Numbered from the stretch's first letter, positions 53,328-61,693 are shown. The stretch is DNA of 64,000 bases from Pirellulales bacterium (GCA_016931995.1 JAFGDS010000005.1:20212-84211), one strand, 5' to 3'. Numbers and translations: made by a program. Notes: a model not told the origin generated them from the letters alone.

Positions 53328-53388
53328 GGGAACTGGTTCTAGGGAACTAGCCGTCGCGTAGTTCCGATCTAGAGAGAACGTAGTTCCC
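53328..53388 (+). promoter_or_regulatory. Array of GGGAACT/AGTTCC half-sites
   Basis: GGGAACT at 53328-53334 and GGGAACTA at 53342-53349 face TAGTTCC at 53359-53365 and TAGTTCCC at 53381-53388. The inner pair is a perfect 7-bp dyad (GGAACTA, 9 bases, TAGTTCC). A smaller palindrome GAAC-GTA-GTTC spans 53376-53386. The array stands 117 bases before the start of the pseudo-receiver gene that begins the LuxR-FeeM-DevCAB run. It has the form of a multi-site operator for a dimeric regulator, plausibly one of the adjacent LuxR proteins. Binding is inferred. Confidence 0.6.
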
Positions 53389-53504
53389 TTCATGGGTCGT
53401 TTTTGAATCCCTCGATCCATTGTTTGCCTGGGGCGGATCCGCGAAGACATGCGTATCCGGTTCGGACGCGGTCGACCGCACGTGGAAACGAGGAGGAATG
53501 TATC

Positions 53505-53882
53505 GTGGACGACATTCAAGTGGTGTTGGCCGTGGACTCCCCGATGCTGCGCGAAGCGCTGCGCGAGATGATCGGCCGGGAGCCGACGCTGGCGGTCGCC
53601 GGCGATGCGGTCGATCCGGTCGACTTGCTGGTGACGGTCCGGCGAACCGAGGCGCAGGTGGTCATTCTCACGTGGCCGGAGACCGAGGTGGCGCCAAGCG
53701 TGTGCTCGCACCTGCTGCTGGAATTCCCGGAGCTTTTGGTGATCGGGATTTCGGCGACGTCGGATCGCGTGGTGGCGTGCCGACAGACGATTACAGTATC
53801 GGAGTTGCCCGTGGCGGGATTGCGGGATCTCCTATCGGAAATCTGCCATACGGCCATCGGCGCCGAGGAGATCCACGCATGA
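53505..53882 (+). CDS. Stand-alone degenerate receiver-like protein
   Basis: 125 residues from a GTG seven bases after AGGAGGA. The fold matches a receiver (VVLAVDSPMLREALREMIGR at strand 1/helix 1), but the phospho-acceptor strand reads VVILTWPETE with no Asp at the expected place, and one pocket acid is lost. It ends without an output domain. Its stop overlaps the next start (ATGA), so it is coupled to the following LuxR protein. It may bind that protein or act as a non-phosphorylated sensor. Confidence 0.75.
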   Translation: MDDIQVVLAVDSPMLREALREMIGREPTLAVAGDAVDPVDLLVTVRRTEAQVVILTWPETEVAPSVCSHLLLEFPELLVIGISATSDRVVACRQTITVSELPVAGLRDLLSEICHTAIGAEEIHA

Positions 53883-54580
53883 TCGCTGTTCCGTCCGGTG
53901 TCCGCGTCGTGGTCCAGAGCGCCTCGCCTTGGTTTGGCGAGACACTGGCCGCGCGGCTGCGAGACGATCCCCGAATCGCGGGGGCTCGGTCCGTGGCCAC
54001 CACGGAGCAATGGCTCGACGGTCGCAAGCCCGGGACCCAGGAAGTCCTCCTTGTGGACGCGGGCGACGATCCGGCCGAGGCCCGCGCGGTCTGTGAAGCG
54101 GCCGCCGCCGTGGCCGGAGTCCACGTCGTGGCCATGGGAGTGGGAGAGGACGACCCCCGCGCGCTCGGGCTCATCGAGGCGGGCGCGCTGGGGCTGGTCG
54201 CGCCCGAGGCGTCGTTCGCTCACGTGGCCGACGTCGTCGCGGAGGCCGGCCAAGGCCGCCCATCCTGTTCGCCGCGGACGCTCGCCCGCGTGCTCGATCA
54301 GATCCAACGCCGCGACGGCCAAACCAGCATCGAGGATCCGCCCGAACCGCTCACCGATCGGCAGGCGGAGATTGCCGAGTGGGTGGCCGCGGGCGCAACC
54401 AACAAACAGATCGCTCGGCGTTTGAACCTACGCCCGGCGACGGTGAGGAACCACGTCCGCGAGGTCCTGCGCAAAGGGGGCCTCGCGCGGCGGCGGGAAG
54501 TCGCCTCGCGGCTGCCGTTTTGGAGGACCAACGGAGAAGAAGGCGTTGGACTGGGGACTTGCGTCGCGTGGAGGTCGTGA
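53879..54580 (+). CDS. LuxR-type regulator with pseudo-receiver domain
   Basis: 233 residues. The N-terminal receiver-like domain has VVVQSASPWFGETL in place of the acidic strand-1 end, while LLVDAGDD is kept at the acceptor position. The C-terminal LuxR HTH is clear: LTDRQAEIAEWVAAGATNKQ, IARRLNLRPATVRNHVREV. The start overlaps the upstream stop (ATGA). It is 54 bases ahead of the FeeM gene, so it is the best candidate for the local regulator of the cluster. Confidence 0.86.
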   Translation: MIAVPSGVRVVVQSASPWFGETLAARLRDDPRIAGARSVATTEQWLDGRKPGTQEVLLVDAGDDPAEARAVCEAAAAVAGVHVVAMGVGEDDPRALGLIEAGALGLVAPEASFAHVADVVAEAGQGRPSCSPRTLARVLDQIQRRDGQTSIEDPPEPLTDRQAEIAEWVAAGATNKQIARRLNLRPATVRNHVREVLRKGGLARRREVASRLPFWRTNGEEGVGLGTCVAWRS

Positions 54581-54634
54581 AGACTCCATCAGGAGGCCGC
54601 GGGAGGCCGGTACTCATACTGGAAGGAGAATCCC

Positions 54635-55540
54635 ATGAGTACGCTACTGGCGGATGCTGCGCGGAAGTCGTTGCTTCCCATCATGCCCACGGGGCCACGG
54701 CACGGCGGGAAGTCGTCGCTTCCCCTCATGCCGGTCCGCCCGGGGTGTGATCGGCCGACTCCTTGGCGCCAGACGAAACCGGCGGGGGAGCGCCTTTCGC
54801 CGATCCTCCGCGTCGAAGGATCGGAGGGGGAGAAAGAGGTCCTGTTGAAGATCGCCCACGAGCGGCGGGAGCTTTTCGGGGCATTTGGCCTGGTGTACGA
54901 ATCGTACATGCGGGCGGGGTTGACCCGTCCCAATCCGTGTTGCATGCGGTTGACGCCCTACCACATGCTGTCGACCACCGAGGTCTTCGTCGCGATGAGC
55001 GGCGGCCGCGTGATCTGTACCATGAGCCTCGTCGGCGACGGCGACCTGGGTCTTCCCATCGAGCAGGTCTACGCCCACGAGGTCTACTGGCGGCGGCTTC
55101 GGGGCGGACGGCTGGGCGAGGTGTCGTGCCTGGCCGATCGACCCGAGGACGCGGGCTTCTCCTGCCGGATCCCGATCGAGCTGATGCGGCTGTTGGGTCA
55201 GTGCGCCAAGCGCCGCGGCATGGACGAACTGCTCATCGCGGTCCATCCCCGGCACGTCAAATTCTACGAGCGGTGCGCGGCCTTCCGCGTGATCGGCGAG
55301 GAAAGGAGCTACTCCTCGGTGTGCAACAAGCCGGCGGTCGCGTTGGCGCTCGATTTGCACAACTCGGCCGTCACCCACCCGAAGCTCTACCAGAAGTTCT
55401 TCGGCGTGTCCTTTCCCGACGACGCGCTGCGTTATCGTCCCGTTTCCGAGCAACTGCTGGCGGAGATGGGCGACATTGCCAAGGTGGCGGGCGTCACCAT
55501 TCCGCGGTATTACGAGGAAATGGCCCTGATTCCCGCGTAG
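54635..55540 (+). CDS. N-acyl amino acid synthase-like protein (FeeM/GNAT)
   Basis: 301 residues. The region from about 70 to 240 matches the FeeM-type GNAT domain: FGLVYESYMRAGLTRPNPCC, TEVFVAMSGGRVICTMSLVG, GRLGEVSCLADR and the HPRHVKFYERCAAFRVIG acyl-CoA/ACP-site region. FeeM joins a fatty acyl chain from acyl-ACP to an amino acid. The first ~60 residues are not conserved-looking and contain a 25-bp duplication. GGAAGGAG before the ATG supports the start at 54635. Downstream are the DevC-, DevA- and DevB-type exporter genes, so synthesis and export are probably linked. Exact amino acid and acyl chain unknown. Confidence 0.82.
   Translation: MSTLLADAARKSLLPIMPTGPRHGGKSSLPLMPVRPGCDRPTPWRQTKPAGERLSPILRVEGSEGEKEVLLKIAHERRELFGAFGLVYESYMRAGLTRPNPCCMRLTPYHMLSTTEVFVAMSGGRVICTMSLVGDGDLGLPIEQVYAHEVYWRRLRGGRLGEVSCLADRPEDAGFSCRIPIELMRLLGQCAKRRGMDELLIAVHPRHVKFYERCAAFRVIGEERSYSSVCNKPAVALALDLHNSAVTHPKLYQKFFGVSFPDDALRYRPVSEQLLAEMGDIAKVAGVTIPRYYEEMALIPA
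54663..54732 (+). repeat. 25-bp direct repeat in the FeeM N-terminal region
   Basis: GGAAGTCGTTGCTTCCC... (54663-54687) and GGAAGTCGTCGCTTCCC... (54708-54732) differ at two of 25 positions and are 45 bases (15 codons) apart. They encode KSLLPIMP and KSSLPLMP. Each copy contains the near palindrome GGAAG-N6-CTTCC. Confidence 0.88.
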
Positions 55541-55581
55541 CGCGCCGCGCAAGACCGGGTTCACGCCGCCGGAGCCGTGCC

Positions 55582-56706
55582 ATGTGGTCCATCGCCCTGA
55601 GAACGCTGATCGCCGACCGCGGAAAGCTGCTGACCGCGCTGGTGGGCGTCATCTTTTCGGTCGTTCTGGTGAACGTCCAGGGAGGGTTGTTCTTCGGACT
55701 GATCCGCAAGGCGAGCCTTTTGGTGGAACACGGCGAGGCGGACGTCTGGGTGGGGCACCGCAACATGCACAACGTCGATTTCCCGCGCGACGTCCCGCGG
55801 CGATGGATCCACCGCGTCCGCGCGGTGCCCGGCGTGCGACGCGCCGAGGCCTATCTCGTCGGATTCGCCGACATGACGCTTCCCAGCGGCGGATTCGAGG
55901 GCGTCGTGGTTGTGGGGGTCGATCGGGCAAGTCTGCTGGGCGGCGCGTGGAACGTGGCCCAGGGACGCCCCGAGGACGTCCTGGAAAACGACGCGATCGT
56001 TCTCGATGAGTGCGAAAACGAGAAGCTCGAATATCCGCGAATCGGCGACGTCCGCGAGCTGAACCACCGTCGCGCCCGTGTCGTGGCCAAGACCAACGGC
56101 GTGATGGGCTTCCTCGTGGCGCCGTACGTGTTCACCACGTATGAACGAGCCGGCCAATACCTCCGGATGCCGCCCGATCGCAGCTCCTACTTCCTCGTCC
56201 AGCTCGAGCCCGGCGCCGACGCCGAGGCCGTCTGCGCCGACATCCGGCGGCAAATCCCCGAGCTGGACGCCTTCCCGAAGCGGGAATACGGCTGGATCTC
56301 GGTCAGCTTCTGGATGACCCGCACCGGCCTGGGCATCAGCTTCGGGGCGGCCACGCTGTTGGGTCTTCTGGTCGGCATGATCATGGTGGCCCAAACGCTC
56401 TACGCCCTCGTGCTCGACCGGCTCGGCGAATTCGGCACGCTCAAGGCCATGGGCGCACGCGAACGCCACGTATACACGATCCTGCTGGTGCAAGCCTCGA
56501 TCATGGCCCTGGCGGGCTCGATCGCGGGATTGGCGCTGGTATCGGGCATCCAGCGGTTCTACAGCACGCCCCAAGCGCCGATCGTCGTCCCCTGGTGGCT
56601 GTCGGCGGGAAGCTGCTTATTGGTGCTGGTGATTTGCCTCGTTTCGTCCCTTTTACCCTACCAGCGGGTTCGCAAGCTCGACCCAATGATGGTTCTGCAA
56701 TCATGA
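55582..56706 (+). CDS. DevC-type ABC transporter permease
   Basis: 374 residues, FtsX/MacB-like fold. There is one N-terminal helix (LLTALVGVIFSVVLVNVQGG), a periplasmic domain with HGEADVWVGHRNMHNVDFPR and VVVVGVDRASLLGG, then three C-terminal helices with LGEFGTLKAMGARERHVYTI and the closing RVRKLDPMMVLQS. This matches DevC, the permease of the DevBCA glycolipid exporter known from cyanobacterial heterocysts. The stop overlaps the start of the ATPase gene (ATGA). Confidence 0.88.
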   Translation: MWSIALRTLIADRGKLLTALVGVIFSVVLVNVQGGLFFGLIRKASLLVEHGEADVWVGHRNMHNVDFPRDVPRRWIHRVRAVPGVRRAEAYLVGFADMTLPSGGFEGVVVVGVDRASLLGGAWNVAQGRPEDVLENDAIVLDECENEKLEYPRIGDVRELNHRRARVVAKTNGVMGFLVAPYVFTTYERAGQYLRMPPDRSSYFLVQLEPGADAEAVCADIRRQIPELDAFPKREYGWISVSFWMTRTGLGISFGAATLLGLLVGMIMVAQTLYALVLDRLGEFGTLKAMGARERHVYTILLVQASIMALAGSIAGLALVSGIQRFYSTPQAPIVVPWWLSAGSCLLVLVICLVSSLLPYQRVRKLDPMMVLQS

Positions 56707-57452
56707 TCGTTCCCCGCTCTCTCAAGATCGATTCGGCCCACGCGGCGGTTCGCATCGAAGGCGTGGCGAAAGCCTATCGCCGCGGCGCGAGCTCGACGGC
56801 GGTGCTCGATCAGGTGAGCCTATCGATCGACCGGGGCGAGTGCGCCTTCCTTGTTGGCCCCTCCGGAAGCGGCAAGACGACGCTGCTGTCGATCCTCGGC
56901 TGTATCCTCACGGCCGACCGCGGAACGGTCCGCATCTTCGGCCAGGAGACGACCGCGATGAATCCGGCCCGCCGCGCCGCCTTGCGGCTGGCGGAGATCG
57001 GGTTCGTCTTCCAACGGTTTCACCTCATTCGCGGGCTATCGGCGTCGGCCAACGTCGCCGTTCCGCTCGCGCTGCGGGGCGTCGCGCCCAAGGTTGCCCG
57101 CCGCCGCGCCGTCGAACTGCTCGAGGAAGTAGGTCTGGGTGACAAGATCGACGCGCACCCCAACAACCTGAGCGCGGGCCAGTGCCAGCGCGTGGCCTTG
57201 GCCCGGGCGCTGGCCGGCGAACCGCGGCTCATCCTCGCCGACGAGCCCACCGCCTCGCTCGACGCCGCCAACGGCGCCGACGTGATGGCCCTCCTCCAGA
57301 AGCTGGCCAAGAAGGACGGGCGCACGGTGATCGTCGTCACCCACGACGCCCGGATCTTCTCGTTCGCCGACCGCATCTTCCGCGTCGACAGCGGCCGCGC
57401 GACCGAAGACGCCTCGCCTTACGACCAATGTTCCCTCGCCAAAGCAGGGTAG
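56703..57452 (+). CDS. DevA-type ABC ATP-binding protein
   Basis: 249 residues. Walker A is VGPSGSGKTTLL, the Q-loop is FVFQRFHLIRG, the signature is the variant LSAGQCQRVALARAL (SAGQ instead of SGGQ, as seen in DevA-type proteins), Walker B is LILADEPTASLD, and the switch is VTHD. An ATGA overlap couples it to the permease gene. It powers the exporter formed with the permease at 55582 and the adaptor at 57459. Confidence 0.9.
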   Translation: MIVPRSLKIDSAHAAVRIEGVAKAYRRGASSTAVLDQVSLSIDRGECAFLVGPSGSGKTTLLSILGCILTADRGTVRIFGQETTAMNPARRAALRLAEIGFVFQRFHLIRGLSASANVAVPLALRGVAPKVARRRAVELLEEVGLGDKIDAHPNNLSAGQCQRVALARALAGEPRLILADEPTASLDAANGADVMALLQKLAKKDGRTVIVVTHDARIFSFADRIFRVDSGRATEDASPYDQCSLAKAG

Positions 57453-57458
57453 GATTCC

Positions 57459-58586
57459 ATGATGAAATGCCTGTATTTGACCGTCGGGGTGGCCCTGATC
57501 GGCGCGATGGGGTTCGCGATCGACCGTCAGTCGCGCCCCGTCGCCCAACGCCCCGAGCGCCCCGAGCGCCCCTTCACCATCTGCGCGTTGGGCCGGATTG
57601 AAGGCGCCACGCCGGAGATCGAGCTGCGCACGCGCTTGGCCGGCCGGATCGCCCGCGTCCACGTCGTCGAAGGCCAGTTTGTCGAAAAGGGCGACGTGCT
57701 CCTCGAGCTGGAGGACGCGGAATTGCGGCAAGAGGCGGCCCTAGCCGCCGCCGAGGTCCGGCTGGCCGAGGCCCAGCTTCAACGACGGGTCAACGGGGCG
57801 CGAAAACAGGAGCGCGACGAGGCCGCGGCTCTCTTCCATGCGCAGAAGGCCAGGCTCGAACGCGCCGAGCTGACCTGGAACCGGACCCAGGAGCTGCGCC
57901 GCACGAACGCCGTCTCGGCGCAGCAGGCCGACGACCAGCGGACGTTCGCGGCGACCGTGCGCGCGGAACTCGAGGCTGCCCGGGCCCGGCTCGAGTTGAT
58001 CGAGGCGCCCGCCCGGCCCGATGACATTCTCATCGACCAGGCGGGCATCGACGCCGCCAAGGCGCGGCTGGCGCTGGCCAAGGTGCAACTCGAGCGGGCG
58101 CGCCTCGTGGCCCCCACAAGCGGCCGAATCCTGGAAGTGGTGGTCGAGCCCGGAGAATTGACGGGGCCGGACGCGCCCGAGCCGGCCGTGGTCATGGTGG
58201 ACACGAGCCGCTACCGGGTCCGCGCGTTTGTCGACGAACTCGATGCGCCGCGGATCCAGCTCGGCATGACCGTCCGAATCACGGCCGATGGGCTTCCCGC
58301 GGATGCCATCAGCGGCCGCGTGACGCAGGCCAGCCCCCGCATGGGCCGAAAGCAGCTCTGGAGCGACGACCCGGCCGAACGCTGCGACACGAAGACGCGC
58401 GAGGTCTGGATCGATCTGGACCGGGGCGAGGACCTCGTGGTGGGTCTTCGGGTGGACGTGGCGATCGACCCGACCCTCGTGACGCCCGCCCCCACCGGTC
58501 CCCGCGTGCCCGAACGCCTGCCCGATCCCGACGCCCCGGCCGGTTCGCTGGCCGCCGCGGAGGGGCGGCAAGCGGTCGCGCCCTAG
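57459..58586 (+). CDS. DevB-type HlyD adaptor protein
   Basis: 375 residues. A membrane helix lies at about 5-21, then a lipoyl half-motif (LAGRIARVHVVEGQFVEKGD), a long coiled-coil hairpin (~85-200), the second half (LVAPTSGRILEVVVEPGE) and a beta-barrel (YRVRAFVDELDAPRIQLGM). A short Pro-rich tail follows. It begins six bases after the ATPase gene and completes the C-A-B exporter. No TolC gene is in the operon, so it must borrow an outer-membrane channel encoded elsewhere (36427 is one candidate). Confidence 0.9.
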   Translation: MMKCLYLTVGVALIGAMGFAIDRQSRPVAQRPERPERPFTICALGRIEGATPEIELRTRLAGRIARVHVVEGQFVEKGDVLLELEDAELRQEAALAAAEVRLAEAQLQRRVNGARKQERDEAAALFHAQKARLERAELTWNRTQELRRTNAVSAQQADDQRTFAATVRAELEAARARLELIEAPARPDDILIDQAGIDAAKARLALAKVQLERARLVAPTSGRILEVVVEPGELTGPDAPEPAVVMVDTSRYRVRAFVDELDAPRIQLGMTVRITADGLPADAISGRVTQASPRMGRKQLWSDDPAERCDTKTREVWIDLDRGEDLVVGLRVDVAIDPTLVTPAPTGPRVPERLPDPDAPAGSLAAAEGRQAVAP

Positions 58587-58696
58587 CGAATTTTCCAGGG
58601 CAATCGACTCCGGCGTTCGTCATTGCGAAACCGCAAGCGACTCACCGGCACGCGTGGCCGTGGCACCTGCCGAGACGGCATGGTATCCTGGATGCC

Positions 58697-60022
58697 ATGT
58701 CCCTTTTTGAAGCCAGTGAAGACGCCCATCGGCGATCGGCGCAGCCGCTTGCGGCGCGGATGCGGCCGGCTCGGCTCGCCGAGTTTGTCGGTCAGGAGCA
58801 TTTCCTCGGGCCCGGCAAGTTGCTCACGCGGCTCCTGGCGGCCGATCGGCTCGGGTCGGTCATCTTCTACGGTCCGCCCGGCACGGGCAAGACGACGCTC
58901 GCGCGGCTGTTGGCCACGGAGAGCCGGAGCCGGTTCCGGCAGCTCAGTGCCGTGACCAGTGGCGTAAAGGATCTCCGCGAGATCCTGGTCGACGCCCGCG
59001 ACGAGCTTTCGGCCAGCGGCGGCAAGACGCTCCTGTTCATCGACGAAATCCACCGCTTCAACAAGGCCCAGCAGGACGTCCTCCTGCCCGACGTGGAGGA
59101 GGGCGTGGCCATTCTCGTCGGAGCAACCACGGAAAACCCGTTCTTCACGATCAACAGCGCCCTGGTGAGCCGGTCGCGGGTGTTCCAGTTCGAGCCGCTT
59201 TCGGTCGAGCACGTCAAGACGCTGATTGCCCGGGCGCTTGCCGACCGCGAGCGGGGGCTGGGCCGGTACGACGTCCGGATGCGCCCCGACGCGCTCGATT
59301 TCCTGGCCGAAACGAGCGACGGTGACGCCCGCCGAGCGCTGTCGGCCCTGGAGATTGGCGTGTTGTCGAGCCAAGACTCGCCCATCGAGTTCACCCGGCA
59401 GTTGGCCGAGGAGTCGGTCCAGCGCAAGGCGATTCAATACGACCGGTTGGGCGACGTGCATTACGACGCGATCAGCGCGCTCATCAAGAGCATCCGCGGC
59501 AGCGATCCGGACGCGGCGCTCTATTGGCTTGCGCGGATGCTCGAAGGGGGGGAGGACGTCCGCTTCCTCGCCCGGCGACTGGTGATTCTCGCCAGCGAGG
59601 ACGTCGGCAATGCCGATCCGGCCGCGTTGGGGCTGGCCGTGGCCACCGCGCACGCGTGCGAGCTGGTGGGCTTGCCCGAGTGCCAGTTGAACTTGGCCCA
59701 GGCCGTGACGTACCTGGCCTGCGCGCCCAAGTCGAATGCGGCGACCGTGGGCATCTACGAGGCCCGACACGACGTGAGCGAGGGCCGGCTGCTGCCCGTG
59801 CCGGTGCATCTGCGCGATCGAAACTACGCCGGCGCGAAACGGCTGGGCCACGGCGAAGGCTACCAATATGCGCACGACCGTCCGGAGGGCATTGCCGAGC
59901 AGGACTACCTTGGGGTGGATCGGACGTACTACCGCCCGGTGGACCGCGGTTTCGAGCAAGAACTGGGCCAACGTTTGGAGAAGATCCGCGAGAAGCTGCG
60001 CAAATCGCGCAAGACGCGGTAG
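58697..60022 (+). CDS. rarA: Replication-associated recombination protein A (MgsA/RarA)
   Basis: 441-residue clamp-loader-like AAA+ ATPase that acts at stalled forks with SSB and the polymerase. Opening: ARMRPARLAEFVGQEHFLG. Walker A is GPPGTGKTT (~59), Walker B is LLFIDEIHRFNKAQQD, sensor 1 is VGATTENPFF and sensor 2 is GDARRALSALE. The C-terminal tetramerisation region is present (IRGSDPDAALYWLARMLEGG, LASEDVGNADP), as is YLACAPKSNAA. Length is normal. It is monocistronic, between the exporter and a repeat-bearing spacer. Confidence 0.95.
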   Translation: MSLFEASEDAHRRSAQPLAARMRPARLAEFVGQEHFLGPGKLLTRLLAADRLGSVIFYGPPGTGKTTLARLLATESRSRFRQLSAVTSGVKDLREILVDARDELSASGGKTLLFIDEIHRFNKAQQDVLLPDVEEGVAILVGATTENPFFTINSALVSRSRVFQFEPLSVEHVKTLIARALADRERGLGRYDVRMRPDALDFLAETSDGDARRALSALEIGVLSSQDSPIEFTRQLAEESVQRKAIQYDRLGDVHYDAISALIKSIRGSDPDAALYWLARMLEGGEDVRFLARRLVILASEDVGNADPAALGLAVATAHACELVGLPECQLNLAQAVTYLACAPKSNAATVGIYEARHDVSEGRLLPVPVHLRDRNYAGAKRLGHGEGYQYAHDRPEGIAEQDYLGVDRTYYRPVDRGFEQELGQRLEKIREKLRKSRKTR

Positions 60023-60073
60023 TTACGCGTCGTGCTCAGAGTCCGCCCCGGAACCCTTGCCCGATCCGCCCGG

Positions 60074-60146
60074 CATCCTGAGCGCAGCGAAGGATCTCGT
60101 TGACATTAAAAGGGTTCAGATGCTTCGCTTCGCTCAGCATGATGAC
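60074..60146. repeat. Family B inverted pair
   Basis: Unit at 60074-60098 (CATCCTGAGCGCAGCGAAGG...) and the opposed unit at 60118-60146 (...CTTCGCTTCGCTCAGCATGATGAC). Lies after rarA and before the convergent zinc-ribbon gene. Confidence 0.85.
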
Positions 60147-60252
60147 GTGAGTCAGGTTTCGGGATAGCCGCTTGGCGACATCGGATCGACTTCGCCGCAT
60201 TGGCGTAGCGTTGGATGGGCGATTGGCGTATGATCCTGTGCCGCGTGGGCTG

Positions 60253-60513
60253 TCAGCCCCGCAGAAGGAAGACGAGCAGAGCCACGACGCCGATCGCTCC
60301 GAGGACGATCCACCAGACGGGCCGGCCCGACCAGGCGCTCGTCTCGGCCGCGATGTAGTGGCCGCACACGGGGCACGCGGGCGCGTCGGCGAAGACGTCG
60401 GCGCCGCACGCTGGACAGGGCGTCGTATCCGAGAGATCGTCGTCCTCGTCCGGGTCGGGATATTCCCGCTCGTCGAGTTCGTCGTCGGACCGCTCGCGCC
60501 AGTCGTCGATCAT
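60253..60513 (-). CDS. Small zinc-ribbon membrane protein
   Basis: 86 residues. A very acidic N-terminal part (DDELDEREYPDPDEDDDL) leads to a double-CxxC zinc ribbon (CPACGADVFADAPACPVCGH, about 33-52). One C-terminal membrane helix (WWIVLGAIGVVALLVFLL) ends the protein, so the ribbon faces the cytoplasm if the tail is anchored as usual. The start at 60513 is divergent from the L,D-transpeptidase-like gene, 28 bases away, so they share a control region. Function unknown; similar short proteins are frequent in planctomycetes. Confidence 0.82.
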   Translation of the reverse strand: MIDDWRERSDDELDEREYPDPDEDDDLSDTTPCPACGADVFADAPACPVCGHYIAAETSAWSGRPVWWIVLGAIGVVALLVFLLRG

Positions 60514-60541
60514 CGTCACCACCTCGTCAAGGAGGACGAGC

Positions 60542-61693
60542 ATGAATGCGTTCAAGGTTCTCGTCACGGCGTGCGTGCTCTTGGTCATTGTGTACGCCGC
60601 CTACGTGGTGATCAACCGTGGGCAGGACAACGGCGACGGCCCGCCGGGCGTGAATTTCGACTGGAACGCGCAACTGAACATCACTCCGGGCACGAGCGAG
60701 CCGGGGGCGCTGACGTTCGCGGGTCCGGCCCCCGATGCCCCGGCGGCCCCGCCGTTTTCGCCCGCAAGCCCCGCCGGCCTGGGCGATCCGGCGTTTGCGG
60801 GCGTACCCGTCGCGGGGGGCTTGCCCGAGGCAGGCGGGCCGATGCCCGTCGTGCCCACTTCGGCATCGATGGGGCTGGCAGGTCCGACGGCCGTGACCGA
60901 CTCGCCGCGCGTGCTTGCCCCGCCTCCGCCTTCGATGACCACGCCGGGCCTCGACGCGCCTGCCGCCGCGCCCCAGTCGATCGCGGGATTGGACGCTCCG
61001 GTTGGTGGGCCGGAGGACTTCAACGCGTTCATGCGCCAGGCGGACGACGCGCTGCGGCAGAACCGTTTGGCCGACGCCCACCGGATGCTCAGCCAACGCT
61101 ACCAGATGCCCGGCCAGAGTCCGACGCAGATCCGGCAGTTGGAGGGCCTATTGGATCAGCTTGCCGGCACGGTGATCTACTCGCGCGAACACATGGTCGA
61201 GCCGCCGCACCTAGTGGCGCCGACCGACACGCTTCAGTCCGTCGCCGACCGCTACAACGTCCCGGCGGGCCTGCTGGCCAAGATTAACGGGCTCGACCCG
61301 GCCGCGCCGCTGCGGCCGGGACAAGAGCTCAAAGTGATCCGCGGCCCGTTTGCCGCCATCGTCGACCTCAATCGCTGCGCGCTGACGCTCTTCACCGTCG
61401 ATGGACGCTACGCCGGTCGGTTCGCCATCGGCGCCGGCCCGGAGTCGGCCGGACAGGACGGCACGTTCATGGTCACCGACAAGACCGACATCTCCGCCCT
61501 GGGACCCGGCGTCAGTCCGGTCTACGGCACCCGCTGGATCGGCCTGGGCGAACGCCTCGGACTGCACGGCACCAACGCCCCGCAGGACGTCGGACGAACG
61601 ATGAACCAAGGCTGCATCGCCCTGGGCCAGCGCGACATCGAGGACCTCTACGACATCCTCTCGATCGGCTCGCGGGTCGTCATCCGCCGCTAG
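60542..61693 (+). CDS. LysM/L,D-transpeptidase-like protein with altered active site
   Basis: 383 residues. An N-terminal anchor (VLVTACVLLVIVYAAYVV) is followed by ~140 residues of Pro/Ala/Gly-rich linker, a helical stretch, LysM (LVAPTDTLQSVADRYNVPAG, ~220-262) and a YkuD domain (~270-382). The YkuD site keeps HGTNAP and the nucleophile-type Cys in NQGCIAL. The usual S-H-G-C-x-R is changed to N-Q-G-C-I-A, losing the His before Gly-Cys and the Arg after Cys. Transpeptidase activity is therefore uncertain. Such proteins crosslink peptidoglycan outside the inner membrane. A purine-rich Shine-Dalgarno (AAGGAGGA) precedes the ATG. Confidence 0.88.
   Translation: MNAFKVLVTACVLLVIVYAAYVVINRGQDNGDGPPGVNFDWNAQLNITPGTSEPGALTFAGPAPDAPAAPPFSPASPAGLGDPAFAGVPVAGGLPEAGGPMPVVPTSASMGLAGPTAVTDSPRVLAPPPPSMTTPGLDAPAAAPQSIAGLDAPVGGPEDFNAFMRQADDALRQNRLADAHRMLSQRYQMPGQSPTQIRQLEGLLDQLAGTVIYSREHMVEPPHLVAPTDTLQSVADRYNVPAGLLAKINGLDPAAPLRPGQELKVIRGPFAAIVDLNRCALTLFTVDGRYAGRFAIGAGPESAGQDGTFMVTDKTDISALGPGVSPVYGTRWIGLGERLGLHGTNAPQDVGRTMNQGCIALGQRDIEDLYDILSIGSRVVIRR

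Noticed and set aside
60023..60252. tRNA or small RNA gene between rarA and the zinc-ribbon gene
   Set aside because: The foldable sequence is explained by the family B inverted pair, and no cloverleaf could be drawn.
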